A DNA stretch of 12,342 nucleotides from an uncultured Clostridia bacterium (GTDB lineage Bacteria > Bacillota > Clostridia > Lachnospirales > Lachnospiraceae), in the NCBI GenBank assembly GCA_946186175.1, contig CAMHMG010000074.1, positions 1-12,342 on the forward strand, written 5' to 3'. Position 1 is the first letter of the stretch. The number at the start of each line of letters is the position of its first letter. Both the position numbers and the translations under genes were made by a program. This document shows, in pieces, positions 1-5,889 of the stretch. The notes under the pieces are model-generated. The model saw only the letters and a program-made list of their open reading frames with translations, had not been told where the DNA came from and made no database searches.

Positions 1-1289
1 GCGATGATGTAAAGTGCGATAGTAAAGAACAATACATTCTGATATCCGACAGGATTAACCTTGATAACATTACCTGCTGCGTCTGTACCATGCTCGATCC
101 ACTCGCCGGAATGGTTAACGATGTATGTAGCAACCTGGTTACCTGTAAGTCCTGCAAATGCCCATGCAGAAAGTGTGATACCGTGAATTGCACTGATGCT
201 GCTCATTCCGTAGTGATCTGATAAAAGTGAAGGCACGTTAGGGAAACCACCACCGTAGCCTGCATTTACGATAAAGATAAGAGCAAGTACAAGGATTACA
301 AGACCTGTATTTCCTTCGCCTGTCTTGATACCCTGAGTAACCATTACAAGTGCAGTAAATGCAATTGATAAAATGAAGATTAATTTATAAATTGTGTTAC
401 GGTCTTTCATTGTATCAGCCCATGCTGAGAAACCAAGACGTCCACCTGCATTGAATATAGCAGAGATTGTTGAAATGATTCCTGCTGATGCTGCAAGTCC
501 GATACATTTAACGATCATTTTCTCCTGAGAGATAAGTGCAAGACCACAAGTAATGTTGATGTAGAACATTAACCAGATTCCGATATAGTTTGTCATCGGT
601 TTGGTCTTAAGTACTGACATGATTGAAGGTTTACCTTCGCTGCCTGAAGGCTCATGCCATCCGTCAGGTTTCTTAAGTAAGAGATGTCCAACGAACATCA
701 TACAGAAGTATACGCAAGCAAGAATCCAGAACATCTTGTAGATTCCGCCCTCGCCTAAGTTCTCAAGCATGCTCTGCATGATAGGTGATGCGATAGCCTT
801 AGCAGCACCGAAACCTGCAACTGCAAGTCCTGTTGCAAGACCTTTTCTGTCCTGGAACCAAAGCATAAGTGTCTTAACAGGTGAAAGGTAACCTGTACCA
901 AGACCTACACCCATGATAAAACCGTAGCTTAAATAAATTCCTATAAGTGCTAAAGGACTTCCCTGATGGTTTCCACCATAATAAATGAAGAAACCTGTAA
1001 GAGCCATACCTAATGAGAAACAGATAGTTGCTATAAGAGAAGATTTATGAATATCTTTCTCAACGACATTTCCAAGGAATGCTGCTGACATACCGAGGAA
1101 AAAGATTGCAAAAGAAAATGCCCACTCAGTTGCTCCTTTTGAAAAGCCAATGTAATCAGCAATCTCCTGTGAAAAGATTGACCAACAGTAAACAGTACCG
1201 ATACTGCAGTGAAGTAGTAACGCCGGAATAGCCGCGCGAATCCACTTGTTACTGCGCCATCCGGATGAGGTTGTTTCATTTTTTTCCAT
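1..1289 (-). CDS. OFA-family MFS transporter (oxalate/formate antiporter-like), 3' end outside window
   Basis: Inner-membrane organic-anion transporter of the major facilitator superfamily. The frame stays open for 429 codons to the left edge, so only the C-terminus is missing. The protein begins MEKNETTSSGWRSNKWIRAA and then alternates hydrophobic segments and short loops. About eleven membrane helices are complete and a twelfth is starting (LFFTIALYII). Family marks: the TM4-5 region GTGYLSPVKTLMLWF followed by DRKGLATGLAVAGFG, typical of OFA members, and GGRLGFSAWAD near residue 284. The start is chosen because AGGAG (plus strand 1297-1301) lies 7 nt upstream and a promoter lies further up. 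The arginine at 284 fits the substrate-binding arginine of OxlT, but the TM11 site where OxlT has its lysine seems to be Trp376 (HGITLSAW). Substrate is therefore open: formate, pyruvate, lactate or another monocarboxylate are as likely as oxalate. It is divergent from pckA. Confidence 0.85.
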   Translation of the reverse strand, partial: MEKNETTSSGWRSNKWIRAAIPALLLHCSIGTVYCWSIFSQEIADYIGFSKGATEWAFSFAIFFLGMSAAFLGNVVEKDIHKSSLIATICFSLGMALTGFFIYYGGNHQGSPLALIGIYLSYGFIMGVGLGTGYLSPVKTLMLWFQDRKGLATGLAVAGFGAAKAIASPIMQSMLENLGEGGIYKMFWILACVYFCMMFVGHLLLKKPDGWHEPSGSEGKPSIMSVLKTKPMTNYIGIWLMFYINITCGLALISQEKMIVKCIGLAASAGIISTISAIFNAGGRLGFSAWADTMKDRNTIYKLIFILSIAFTALVMVTQGIKTGEGNTGLVILVLALIFIVNAGYGGGFPNVPSLLSDHYGMSSISAIHGITLSAWAFAGLTGNQVATYIVNHSGEWIEHGTDAAGNVIKVNPVGYQNVLFFTIALYII

Positions 1290-1321
1290 GATTTTTCTCC
1301 TGTTTTATTAAATTTTTTTAG

Positions 1322-1346
1322 AAAATGCTTGATGGACAAGCATTTT
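1322..1346 (-). promoter_or_regulatory. 10-bp perfect hairpin in the transporter mRNA leader
   Basis: AAAATGCTTG (1322-1331) and CAAGCATTTT (1337-1346) are perfect inverted repeats around a 5-nt loop. In the transporter mRNA this stem would sit almost at the 5' end, before the ribosome-binding site. No U-run follows it in the minus direction, so it does not look like a terminator of that transcript. A 5' stabilising stem or an operator are both possible. Confidence 0.5.
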
Positions 1347-1358
1347 TAATCAGAATAC

Positions 1359-1387
1359 ATTATATGTGTAATAATTCTTTTTTGCAA
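1359..1387 (-). promoter_or_regulatory. Candidate sigma-70 promoter of the OFA transporter gene
   Basis: Read on the minus strand, TTGCAA (1387-1382), a 17-nt spacer and a perfect TATAAT (1364-1359) precede the transporter. Transcription would start near 1352, giving a leader of about 60 nt. The -35 box overlaps the end of the palindrome at 1386-1405. This is a consensus match by eye and has no experimental support. Confidence 0.55.
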
Positions 1388-1405
1388 TAGTTTATGTAAA
1401 CTATT
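1386..1405. promoter_or_regulatory. 20-bp palindrome, candidate operator
   Basis: AATAGTTTA and TAAACTATT are perfect 9-bp arms around a TG centre. The site abuts and overlaps by 2 bp the -35 box of the transporter promoter, and lies about 34 bp upstream of the pckA -35 box. The placement suits a dimeric regulator of one or both genes. The regulator is not identifiable from the sequence. Confidence 0.5.
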
Positions 1406-1438
1406 TTCAAAAAACCTCAAAATGAGTAAAGTCCTGTC

Positions 1439-1467
1439 TTGACTTCTCTTTCAATTATCATTATACT
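1439..1467 (+). promoter_or_regulatory. Candidate distal promoter of pckA (P1)
   Basis: TTGACT (1439-1444), exactly 17 nt, then TATACT (1462-1467): each box has one mismatch to the sigma-70 consensus. Transcription would start near 1474, giving a pckA leader of about 305 nt that carries the hairpin at 1493-1512 and the structured modules at 1567-1741. Confidence 0.6.
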
Positions 1468-1492
1468 ATATTCGCGTACATTAAATATTTAC

Positions 1493-1512
1493 GGTAATTT
1501 TTGACAATTACC
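1493..1512. promoter_or_regulatory. Inverted repeat GGTAATT / AATTACC
   Basis: Perfect 7-bp arms GGTAATT (1493-1499) and AATTACC (1506-1512) flank a 6-nt centre, TTTGAC. The site lies about 20-40 nt downstream of the P1 start point and about 20 bp upstream of the weaker P2 -35. It could be an operator or an RNA hairpin in the long leader. It is AT-rich, so chance is not excluded. Confidence 0.4.
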
Positions 1513-1532
1513 ATACGCTAACTGACAGTGGC

Positions 1533-1561
1533 TTTATGCTGATGATCAGGTTCACTATAAT
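1533..1561 (+). promoter_or_regulatory. Possible proximal promoter of pckA (P2)
   Basis: A perfect TATAAT at 1556-1561 follows a weak -35 (TTTATG, 1533-1538) with 17-nt spacing. If used, transcription would begin near 1568, so the RNA would start almost exactly at the first structured leader module. The -35 is poor, so P1 is the better candidate. Confidence 0.33.
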
Positions 1562-1566
1562 TTACT

Positions 1567-1741
1567 ATGAAAGTTAACGAATTAAGCTCGAAGAGCGTAA
1601 ATGAGTGTTACTTTCATGTATACATGATGCACTTGGTGAGGTAAGCTCCTCAAAGAGCGCAACTGAACCTTAGTGCTGTTCTGTTGGTACAGTATATAAG
1701 TTGACTTGGGAATTTGCTCCATGCGAATGCTTGAGTTAACT
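1567..1741 (+). promoter_or_regulatory. pckA leader RNA with tandem stem-loop modules (candidate cis-regulatory RNA)
   Basis: Two modules share fold and sequence. Module 1 (1567-1617): ATGAAAGT pairs with ACTTTCAT, then a bulged T, then AAC with GTT. Module 2 (1629-1676): GCACT pairs with AGTGC, then an internal T/TT loop, then GGT with ACC. Both enclose the same core, TAAGCTC - AAGAGCG - AA - TGA, in which GCTC can pair with GAGC; module 2 can alternatively pair GAGG with CCTC. A third segment (1699-1741, AGTTGACT with AGTTAACT) encloses a looser GCTC..GCGAA..TTGAG core. Repeated fold plus a conserved unpaired core is what one sees in tandem riboswitch-like leaders. I do not recognise it as a named class. 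No terminator with a U-run lies between the modules and pckA, so control, if real, would more likely act on translation or stability. Confidence 0.5.
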
Positions 1742-1779
1742 GGTAATATAAAATAATAAAAGAAGAGAGGTATATGTAA

Positions 1780-3393
1780 ATGGCAAACATTGATTTGACA
1801 AAGTATGGGATTACAGGGACAACTGAGATCGTGTACAACCCTAGTTTTGAGGATCTCTATACAGAGGAGATGAAACCGGAACTTGAGGGTTATGAGAAAG
1901 GTCAGGAGACAGAGCTTGGAGCCGTTAATGTTATGACAGGTATCTATACAGGACGTTCTCCTAAGGATAAGTTCATCGTTATGGATGAGAATTCTAAGGA
2001 CACTGTATGGTGGACATCTGATGAATATCCTAACGACAACCATGTTGCAACTAAGGAAGCATGGGATGCAGTTAAGGAGATTGCTAAGAAGGAGCTTTCT
2101 GATAAGAAGCTTTATGTAGTAGATGCTTTCTGTGGTGCTAATAAGGATTCAAGAATGGCAGTGCGTTTCATCATGGAAGTTGCTTGGCAGGCACATTTCG
2201 TTAAGAACATGTTCATCCAGCCAACAGCTGAAGAACTTGAGAAATTCGAGCCTGATTTCGTAGTATATAACGCTTCTAAGGCTAAGGTTGAGAATTACAA
2301 AGAACTTGGCCTTAACTCAGAGACAGCAGTCGTATTCAACATTACAAGCCGCGAGCAGGTTATCATCAATACATGGTATGGTGGAGAGATGAAGAAGGGT
2401 ATGTTCTCTATGATGAACTACTATTTACCTCTTAAGGGCATGGCTTCAATGCACTGCTCAGCTAACACAGATATGGACGGTAAGAATACAGCAATCTTCT
2501 TCGGCCTTTCAGGAACAGGTAAGACTACTCTTTCTACAGATCCTAAGAGACTTCTTATCGGCGATGACGAGCACGGCTGGGATGACAACGGCGTATTCAA
2601 CTTCGAGGGTGGATGCTACGCTAAGGTTATCGACCTCTCTAAGGAGAATGAGCCTGATATCTACAATGCAATCAAGCGTGATGCACTCTTAGAGAATGTT
2701 ACAGTTGATGATGCAGGAAAGATTGATTTCAAGGATAAGAGTGTAACAGAGAATACTCGTGTTTCTTACCCTATTGAGCATATCAAGAATATTGCAAAGA
2801 ATGTTAATGGTATTTCATCAGGTCCGGATGCACAGAATGTTATCTTTTTATCAGCAGATGCATTTGGGGTACTTCCTCCTGTTTCAATCCTTACACCAGA
2901 GCAGACAAAGTATTACTTCCTTTCAGGATTTACAGCTAAGCTCGCAGGTACAGAGCGTGGAATCACAGAGCCTACTCCTACATTCTCAGCTTGTTTCGGA
3001 CAGGCATTCCTTGAGCTTCATCCTACAAAGTACGCTGAGGAGCTTGTAAAGAAGATGGAGAAGAGCGGAGCTAAGGCATACCTTGTTAATACAGGATGGA
3101 ACGGAACAGGTAAGCGTATCTCAATTCCAGATACACGTGGAATTATCGATGCAATCTTAAATGGTGACATCAAGAACGCTCCTACTAAGAAGATTCCTTA
3201 CTTTGATTTCGAGGTTCCTACAGAGCTTCCGGGTGTTAGCACAGAGATTCTTGATCCTAGAGATACTTATGCTGATGCATCTGAGTGGGATGAGAAGGCT
3301 AAGGATCTTGCAGGAAGATTCATCAAGAACTTCAAGAAGTATGAGACTAACGAGGCTGGTAAGGCACTTGTTTCAGCAGGTCCACAGCTTTAA
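1780..3393 (+). CDS. pckA: Phosphoenolpyruvate carboxykinase (ATP)
   Basis: Cytosolic EC 4.1.1.49: oxaloacetate + ATP <-> PEP + ADP + CO2. It serves gluconeogenesis, or in fermenting anaerobes can run as PEP carboxylation toward C4 acids. The 537 residues match the usual length of about 530-540. Visible motifs: TGRSPKDK (57-64) with the substrate arginine R59; GEMKKGM with metal/substrate lysine K206; H225; kinase-1a P-loop GLSGTGKTT (242-250); kinase-2 metal site GDDEHGWDDNG (261-271); and NTGWNGTGKR, part of the nucleotide site. All key residues appear intact. The start follows AGAGAGG (1764-1770) by 9 nt. ATG-TAA at 1774-1779 sits directly before the start codon. The gene has its own promoter(s), a structured leader and a strong terminator, so it is probably monocistronic. 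It is divergent from an organic-anion transporter. Confidence 0.97.
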   Translation: MANIDLTKYGITGTTEIVYNPSFEDLYTEEMKPELEGYEKGQETELGAVNVMTGIYTGRSPKDKFIVMDENSKDTVWWTSDEYPNDNHVATKEAWDAVKEIAKKELSDKKLYVVDAFCGANKDSRMAVRFIMEVAWQAHFVKNMFIQPTAEELEKFEPDFVVYNASKAKVENYKELGLNSETAVVFNITSREQVIINTWYGGEMKKGMFSMMNYYLPLKGMASMHCSANTDMDGKNTAIFFGLSGTGKTTLSTDPKRLLIGDDEHGWDDNGVFNFEGGCYAKVIDLSKENEPDIYNAIKRDALLENVTVDDAGKIDFKDKSVTENTRVSYPIEHIKNIAKNVNGISSGPDAQNVIFLSADAFGVLPPVSILTPEQTKYYFLSGFTAKLAGTERGITEPTPTFSACFGQAFLELHPTKYAEELVKKMEKSGAKAYLVNTGWNGTGKRISIPDTRGIIDAILNGDIKNAPTKKIPYFDFEVPTELPGVSTEILDPRDTYADASEWDEKAKDLAGRFIKNFKKYETNEAGKALVSAGPQL

Positions 3394-3431
3394 GATTGAG
3401 TTGAAATATACCTGATTACAGAAGTATAAAT

Positions 3432-3480
3432 AAAAAAAGATAGGGCTGTCGCACTTGGTGTGGCAGCCCGTTTTTTATTT
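3432..3480 (+). terminator. Intrinsic terminator of pckA
   Basis: GGGCTGTCGCAC (3443-3454) pairs with GTGTGGCAGCCC (3458-3469): 12 bp including two G-U pairs, around a 3-nt loop. It is followed by G and TTTTTTATTT and preceded by an A-run. It begins about 40 nt after the pckA stop. Confidence 0.9.
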
Positions 3481-3514
3481 CGTTGGAGATGACTTCCACT
3501 TCTATAAGTGTTGA

Positions 3515-3534
3515 GTTTATAAACAAACTAGTTT
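3515..3534. promoter_or_regulatory. Two abutting 10-bp palindromes upstream of the small membrane protein gene
   Basis: GTTTATAAAC (3515-3524) and AAACTAGTTT (3525-3534) are each perfect palindromes and lie directly end to end, about 100 bp upstream of the next gene. A small hairpin, CACTT-CTAT-AAGTG, precedes them (near 3498-3511). This is a possible operator region. AT-rich sequence gives such matches by chance fairly often. Confidence 0.3.
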
Positions 3535-3556
3535 CAGTGGGAATTACGAAGTAATG

Positions 3557-3585
3557 TTGCAACTTGTATATCATAAATTTGTAAT
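3557..3585 (+). promoter_or_regulatory. Possible promoter of the TIGR04086-like gene
   Basis: TTGCAA (3557-3562), 17 nt, TGTAAT (3580-3585). The boxes are imperfect, but placement after the pckA terminator and about 50 nt before the start codon makes sense. Confidence 0.35.
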
Positions 3586-3639
3586 AATATTCATATATTG
3601 CACTATATCATAAAAGGATCAAAACAGGGAGTATAATAT

Positions 3640-4002
3640 ATGAGCATTGGAAAAAAGATAAGTGTTGTAATTAGGGGCTTGATAGTGTCATATGCAGTTA
3701 CGGGCGTGTTACTTGCTATACTTGCGTTTGCAGTGTATAAACTGCATCTTACAGAAACAATAGCGGATATTGCTATCATAGCTATATATGTAGTAGTAAC
3801 ATTTATAGGGGCGTTTATCGTTGGTAAGCGGGTTAAAGAACGAAAATTTGTGTGGGGACTGATTCTGGGAATGTTATATATAGCAATTATAACTGCTGCT
3901 GCATTTGCAATCTCTCATGCATTTCACGTGCCAAATACTGCTGACATAACGACGGCTCTTCTTTGCGTTGGAGGAGGGCTTGTCGGAGGGATGCTCAGTT
4001 AA
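3640..4002 (+). CDS. Small four-helix membrane protein, TIGR04086-like
   Basis: A 120-residue integral membrane protein of unknown function. Hydrophobic segments lie at about residues 11-33, 42-63, 70-92 and 104-119. They are joined by short polar turns, including the basic GKRVKERK after helix 2, and there is a glycine-rich end (CVGGGLVGGMLS). There is no cleavable signal peptide or catalytic motif. Size, helix count and position just before the SCIFF peptide fit the TIGR04086 family of clostridial membrane proteins, which I recall being encoded beside SCIFF loci; this is a context-based assignment without a profile search. The ATG follows AGGGAG (3626-3631) by 8 nt. It ends 262 nt before scfA, which has its own promoter, so the two need not be co-transcribed. 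A role in handling the matured peptide is conceivable but unproven. Confidence 0.75.
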   Translation: MSIGKKISVVIRGLIVSYAVTGVLLAILAFAVYKLHLTETIADIAIIAIYVVVTFIGAFIVGKRVKERKFVWGLILGMLYIAIITAAAFAISHAFHVPNTADITTALLCVGGGLVGGMLS

Positions 4003-4089
4003 TGGCGTTCTTGAAAGGCAATGAAAGACGGACAAATGCAATTTATAATAAAATTTGAAAAAGAAATATATAAAAGCCTTTATTTTTCG

Positions 4090-4118
4090 TTGACCTTACA
4101 AAAACGTTGTGATATACT
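4090..4118 (+). promoter_or_regulatory. Promoter of the scfA-scfB-secDF cluster
   Basis: TTGACC (4090-4095), exactly 17 nt, TATACT (4113-4118). Expected start near 4125, giving a leader of about 140 nt. No convincing terminator is visible between the preceding gene and this promoter. Confidence 0.65.
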
Positions 4119-4216
4119 AATAAAATATTTGTGGGATTGCGCCCTTTTATAAGAACGCAGTGCCATATGAAATCATATATATTACTTGTGTTTCAGGCTT
4201 TGAGAGCTTGATATAC

Positions 4217-4243
4217 ATTAATATGAAGGTTTACTATATTAAT
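4217..4243 (+). promoter_or_regulatory. AT-rich hairpin just upstream of the scfA ribosome-binding site
   Basis: ATTAATAT (4217-4224) and ATATTAAT (4236-4243) are perfect 8-bp arms around an 11-nt loop, ending 7 nt before AAAGG (4251-4255). It could affect scfA mRNA stability or ribosome access. The pairing is only A-U, so it is weak. Confidence 0.3.
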
Positions 4244-4264
4244 CGAATGGAAAGGATGATAATT

Positions 4265-4405
4265 ATGAAGCATATTAAGACTTTAACAGACAAGACATTA
4301 AAGAACACTATGGAGAAGGGCGGATGCGGAGAGTGCCAGACATCATGCCAGTCAGCTTGCAAGACATCTTGTACTGTAGGAAACCAGACTTGTGAGAACA
4401 AATAA
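4265..4405 (+). CDS. scfA: SCIFF / ranthipeptide precursor (six cysteines in forty-five residues)
   Basis: Ribosomally made peptide precursor of 46 residues, substrate of the radical SAM maturase encoded next. It has a basic leader (MKHIKTLTDKTLKN) and a Cys-rich core with exactly six cysteines: C21, C24, C28, C32, C36 and C43. The core GGCGECQTSCQSACKTSC is nearly invariant in clostridial SCIFF peptides as I know them. In the characterised Caldanaerobacter system the maturase first joins Cys32 to Thr37 by a thioether; this peptide has Cys32 and Thr37 at the same numbers. The start at 4265 is chosen because AAAGG (4251-4255) lies 9 nt upstream and the family begins MKHIKTL. In-frame ATGs at 4247 and 4256 overlap that site and are unlikely. 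The final bridging pattern and biological role (signalling has been proposed for ranthipeptides) cannot be read from sequence. Confidence 0.95.
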   Translation: MKHIKTLTDKTLKNTMEKGGCGECQTSCQSACKTSCTVGNQTCENK

Positions 4406-4427
4406 TAATTAAGTAATGAAACAATAT

Positions 4428-4484
4428 ATGAGCTGTTGCACTGCCGGAAGGATTAGTAATAGATAATGCAGAGTGGCGGCTCAT
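4428..4484 (+). promoter_or_regulatory. 17-bp intercistronic stem-loop between scfA and scfB
   Basis: Positions 4428-4444 pair with 4468-4484 over 17 positions, with one A-A mismatch (4440/4472) and four G-U pairs, around a 23-nt loop. The outer six pairs, ATGAGC with GCTCAT, are perfect. No U-run follows, so it is not a standard terminator. It starts 22 nt after the scfA stop and ends 27 nt before the scfB ribosome-binding site. It is well placed to protect the scfA message or lower read-through, giving more peptide than enzyme. That function is inference. Confidence 0.6.
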
Positions 4485-4510
4485 TCGTTGTGCTTAGGCT
4501 TAAGCGGATT

Positions 4511-4516
4511 AAGAGG
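4511..4516 (+). promoter_or_regulatory. Ribosome-binding site that fixes the scfB start
   Basis: AAGAGG lies 7 nt before GTG at 4524. The upstream in-frame GTG at 4473 has no such site and lies inside the 3' arm of the intercistronic stem. This supports the shorter protein. Confidence 0.75.
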
Positions 4517-4523
4517 TAATAAA

Positions 4524-5882
4524 GTGGTACATCAATATAAAAACAACGGCTATAACATTGTACTTGACGTCTGCAGCGGATCGGTACATGTTGTAGATGA
4601 TCTTGTATATGATGTGATCGCACTGTATGAGGACCATACACCTGAAGAGATAGCGGACAAGCTTTCTGATTATTCTAAGGAAGATATTCTTGAAGCATGT
4701 GGCGAGATTGGTGAACTTAAGGATGCCGGACTGTTATTCACAGAGGATGTTTATAAGGATGTTATTGTTGACTTCAAGAAAAGAAAGACTGTTGTTAAGG
4801 CTTTATGCCTTCATATCGCACATGATTGTAACCTTGCGTGCAAATATTGCTTTGCAGGGGAGGGAGAGTATCATGGTGACAGATCTTTGATGAGCTATGA
4901 GGTCGGAAAGAAGGCGCTCGATTTCCTGATTGCTAATTCCGGTAACAGAGTTAATCTCGAGGTAGATTTTTTTGGCGGAGAGCCGCTTATGAATTTTCAG
5001 GTCGTTAAGGATCTGGTTGCATACGGAAGATCACAGGAAAAAGAACATAATAAGAAGTTTCGTTTCACACTTACCACTAACGGAGTTTTATTAGATGACG
5101 ATGTTATGGAGTTTGCTAATAAGGAAATGGCTAATGTGGTGCTTTCTATAGATGGCAGAAAAGAAGTACATGATGCCATGAGACCGACAAGAAACGGTAA
5201 GGGTAGCTATGATCTGATCATTGACAAGTTCAAGAAGATGGCGAAACTTCGCAATCAGACAAACTATTATGTGAGGGGAACATTTACTCATTATAATACA
5301 GACTTTTCTAAGGATGTTCTTCATCTGGCGGATCTTGGATTTAAGCAGATTTCAATGGAGCCGGTTGTAGCCGGACCTGATATGGATTACGCCATAACAC
5401 CTGAGGATGTTATGAGTATTTGTGAGGAATACGATCTCCTTGCGAAAGAGATGGTGAAGAGAGAACGTGAAGGAAAAGGATTTAATTTCTTTCATTTCAT
5501 GATAGATTTATCCGGAGGACCTTGTATATATAAGAGACTTTCCGGATGTGGTTCGGGAACCGAGTATCTGGCGGTAACGCCTTGGGGAGACCTTTATCCG
5601 TGTCATCAGTTTGTAGGAATTGAAGACTTTAAGGTAGGTAATGTTGATGAAGGAATAACTAATACTGAGGTTGTCGACGAATTCAAGCTTTGTAATGTAT
5701 ATGCAAAGCCAAAGTGCAGAGATTGTTTTGCGAGATTCTACTGTAGTGGCGGATGTGCCGCTAATTCATATAATTTCCATGGTAATCTTACTGATTCTTA
5801 CGAAGTGGGATGTGATCTGGAAAAGAAAAGAGTAGAATGTGCAATCATGATAAAGGCAGCACTAGCCGAAGAAGGAGAGTAA
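4524..5882 (+). CDS. scfB: SCIFF maturase: radical SAM/SPASM thioether synthase
   Basis: Cytosolic radical SAM enzyme that forms Cys-to-Thr thioether bridges in ScfA. From GTG 4524 it has 452 residues, the usual family size of about 450, and starts MVHQYKNNGYNIVLDV as relatives do. Domains in order: N-terminal PqqD-like peptide-recognition region (about 1-90); radical SAM core with the CxxxCxxC cluster HDCNLACKYC (C102, C106, C109) and GGEP (151-154, SAM binding); C-terminal SPASM region with ten cysteines for auxiliary Fe-S clusters (334, 342, 360, 390, 398, 401, 407, 411, 430, 439), including CRDCFARFYCSGGC. All catalytic motifs appear intact. A longer in-frame form from GTG 4473 would add 17 residues but lacks a ribosome-binding site. 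The gene is co-directional with scfA, and its stop lies 7 nt before secDF, so the two are probably translationally coupled. Confidence 0.95.
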   Translation: MVHQYKNNGYNIVLDVCSGSVHVVDDLVYDVIALYEDHTPEEIADKLSDYSKEDILEACGEIGELKDAGLLFTEDVYKDVIVDFKKRKTVVKALCLHIAHDCNLACKYCFAGEGEYHGDRSLMSYEVGKKALDFLIANSGNRVNLEVDFFGGEPLMNFQVVKDLVAYGRSQEKEHNKKFRFTLTTNGVLLDDDVMEFANKEMANVVLSIDGRKEVHDAMRPTRNGKGSYDLIIDKFKKMAKLRNQTNYYVRGTFTHYNTDFSKDVLHLADLGFKQISMEPVVAGPDMDYAITPEDVMSICEEYDLLAKEMVKREREGKGFNFFHFMIDLSGGPCIYKRLSGCGSGTEYLAVTPWGDLYPCHQFVGIEDFKVGNVDEGITNTEVVDEFKLCNVYAKPKCRDCFARFYCSGGCAANSYNFHGNLTDSYEVGCDLEKKRVECAIMIKAALAEEGE

Positions 5883-5889
5883 AAGGGAA

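Noticed and set aside
1031..1339. Minus-strand open frame overlapping the transporter start
   Set aside because: It is out of frame with the clear OFA transporter, which has the ribosome-binding site and family motifs.
1501..1529. TTGACA at 1501-1506 as a pckA -35 box
   Set aside because: Seventeen nt downstream is GACAGT, not a -10 box; the hexamer mostly forms the centre of an inverted repeat.
1624..1644. Tiny leader reading frame (MMHLVR, stop) inside the second pckA leader module
   Set aside because: No ribosome-binding site upstream; it overlaps a predicted RNA stem and seems incidental.
4013..4082. AAAGGC and GCCTTT with a following T-run as a terminator after the small membrane protein gene
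   Set aside because: The 6-bp arms are about 60 nt apart; too weak to call.
4160..4264. Extended scfA reading frame with upstream in-frame ATGs (including 4247 and 4256)
   Set aside because: The true Shine-Dalgarno AAAGG at 4251-4255 lies inside this stretch, and SCIFF peptides begin MKHIKTL.
4473..4523. Longer scfB N-terminus from GTG 4473
   Set aside because: No ribosome-binding site, lies in a stable stem, and the extra residues are not typical of the family.
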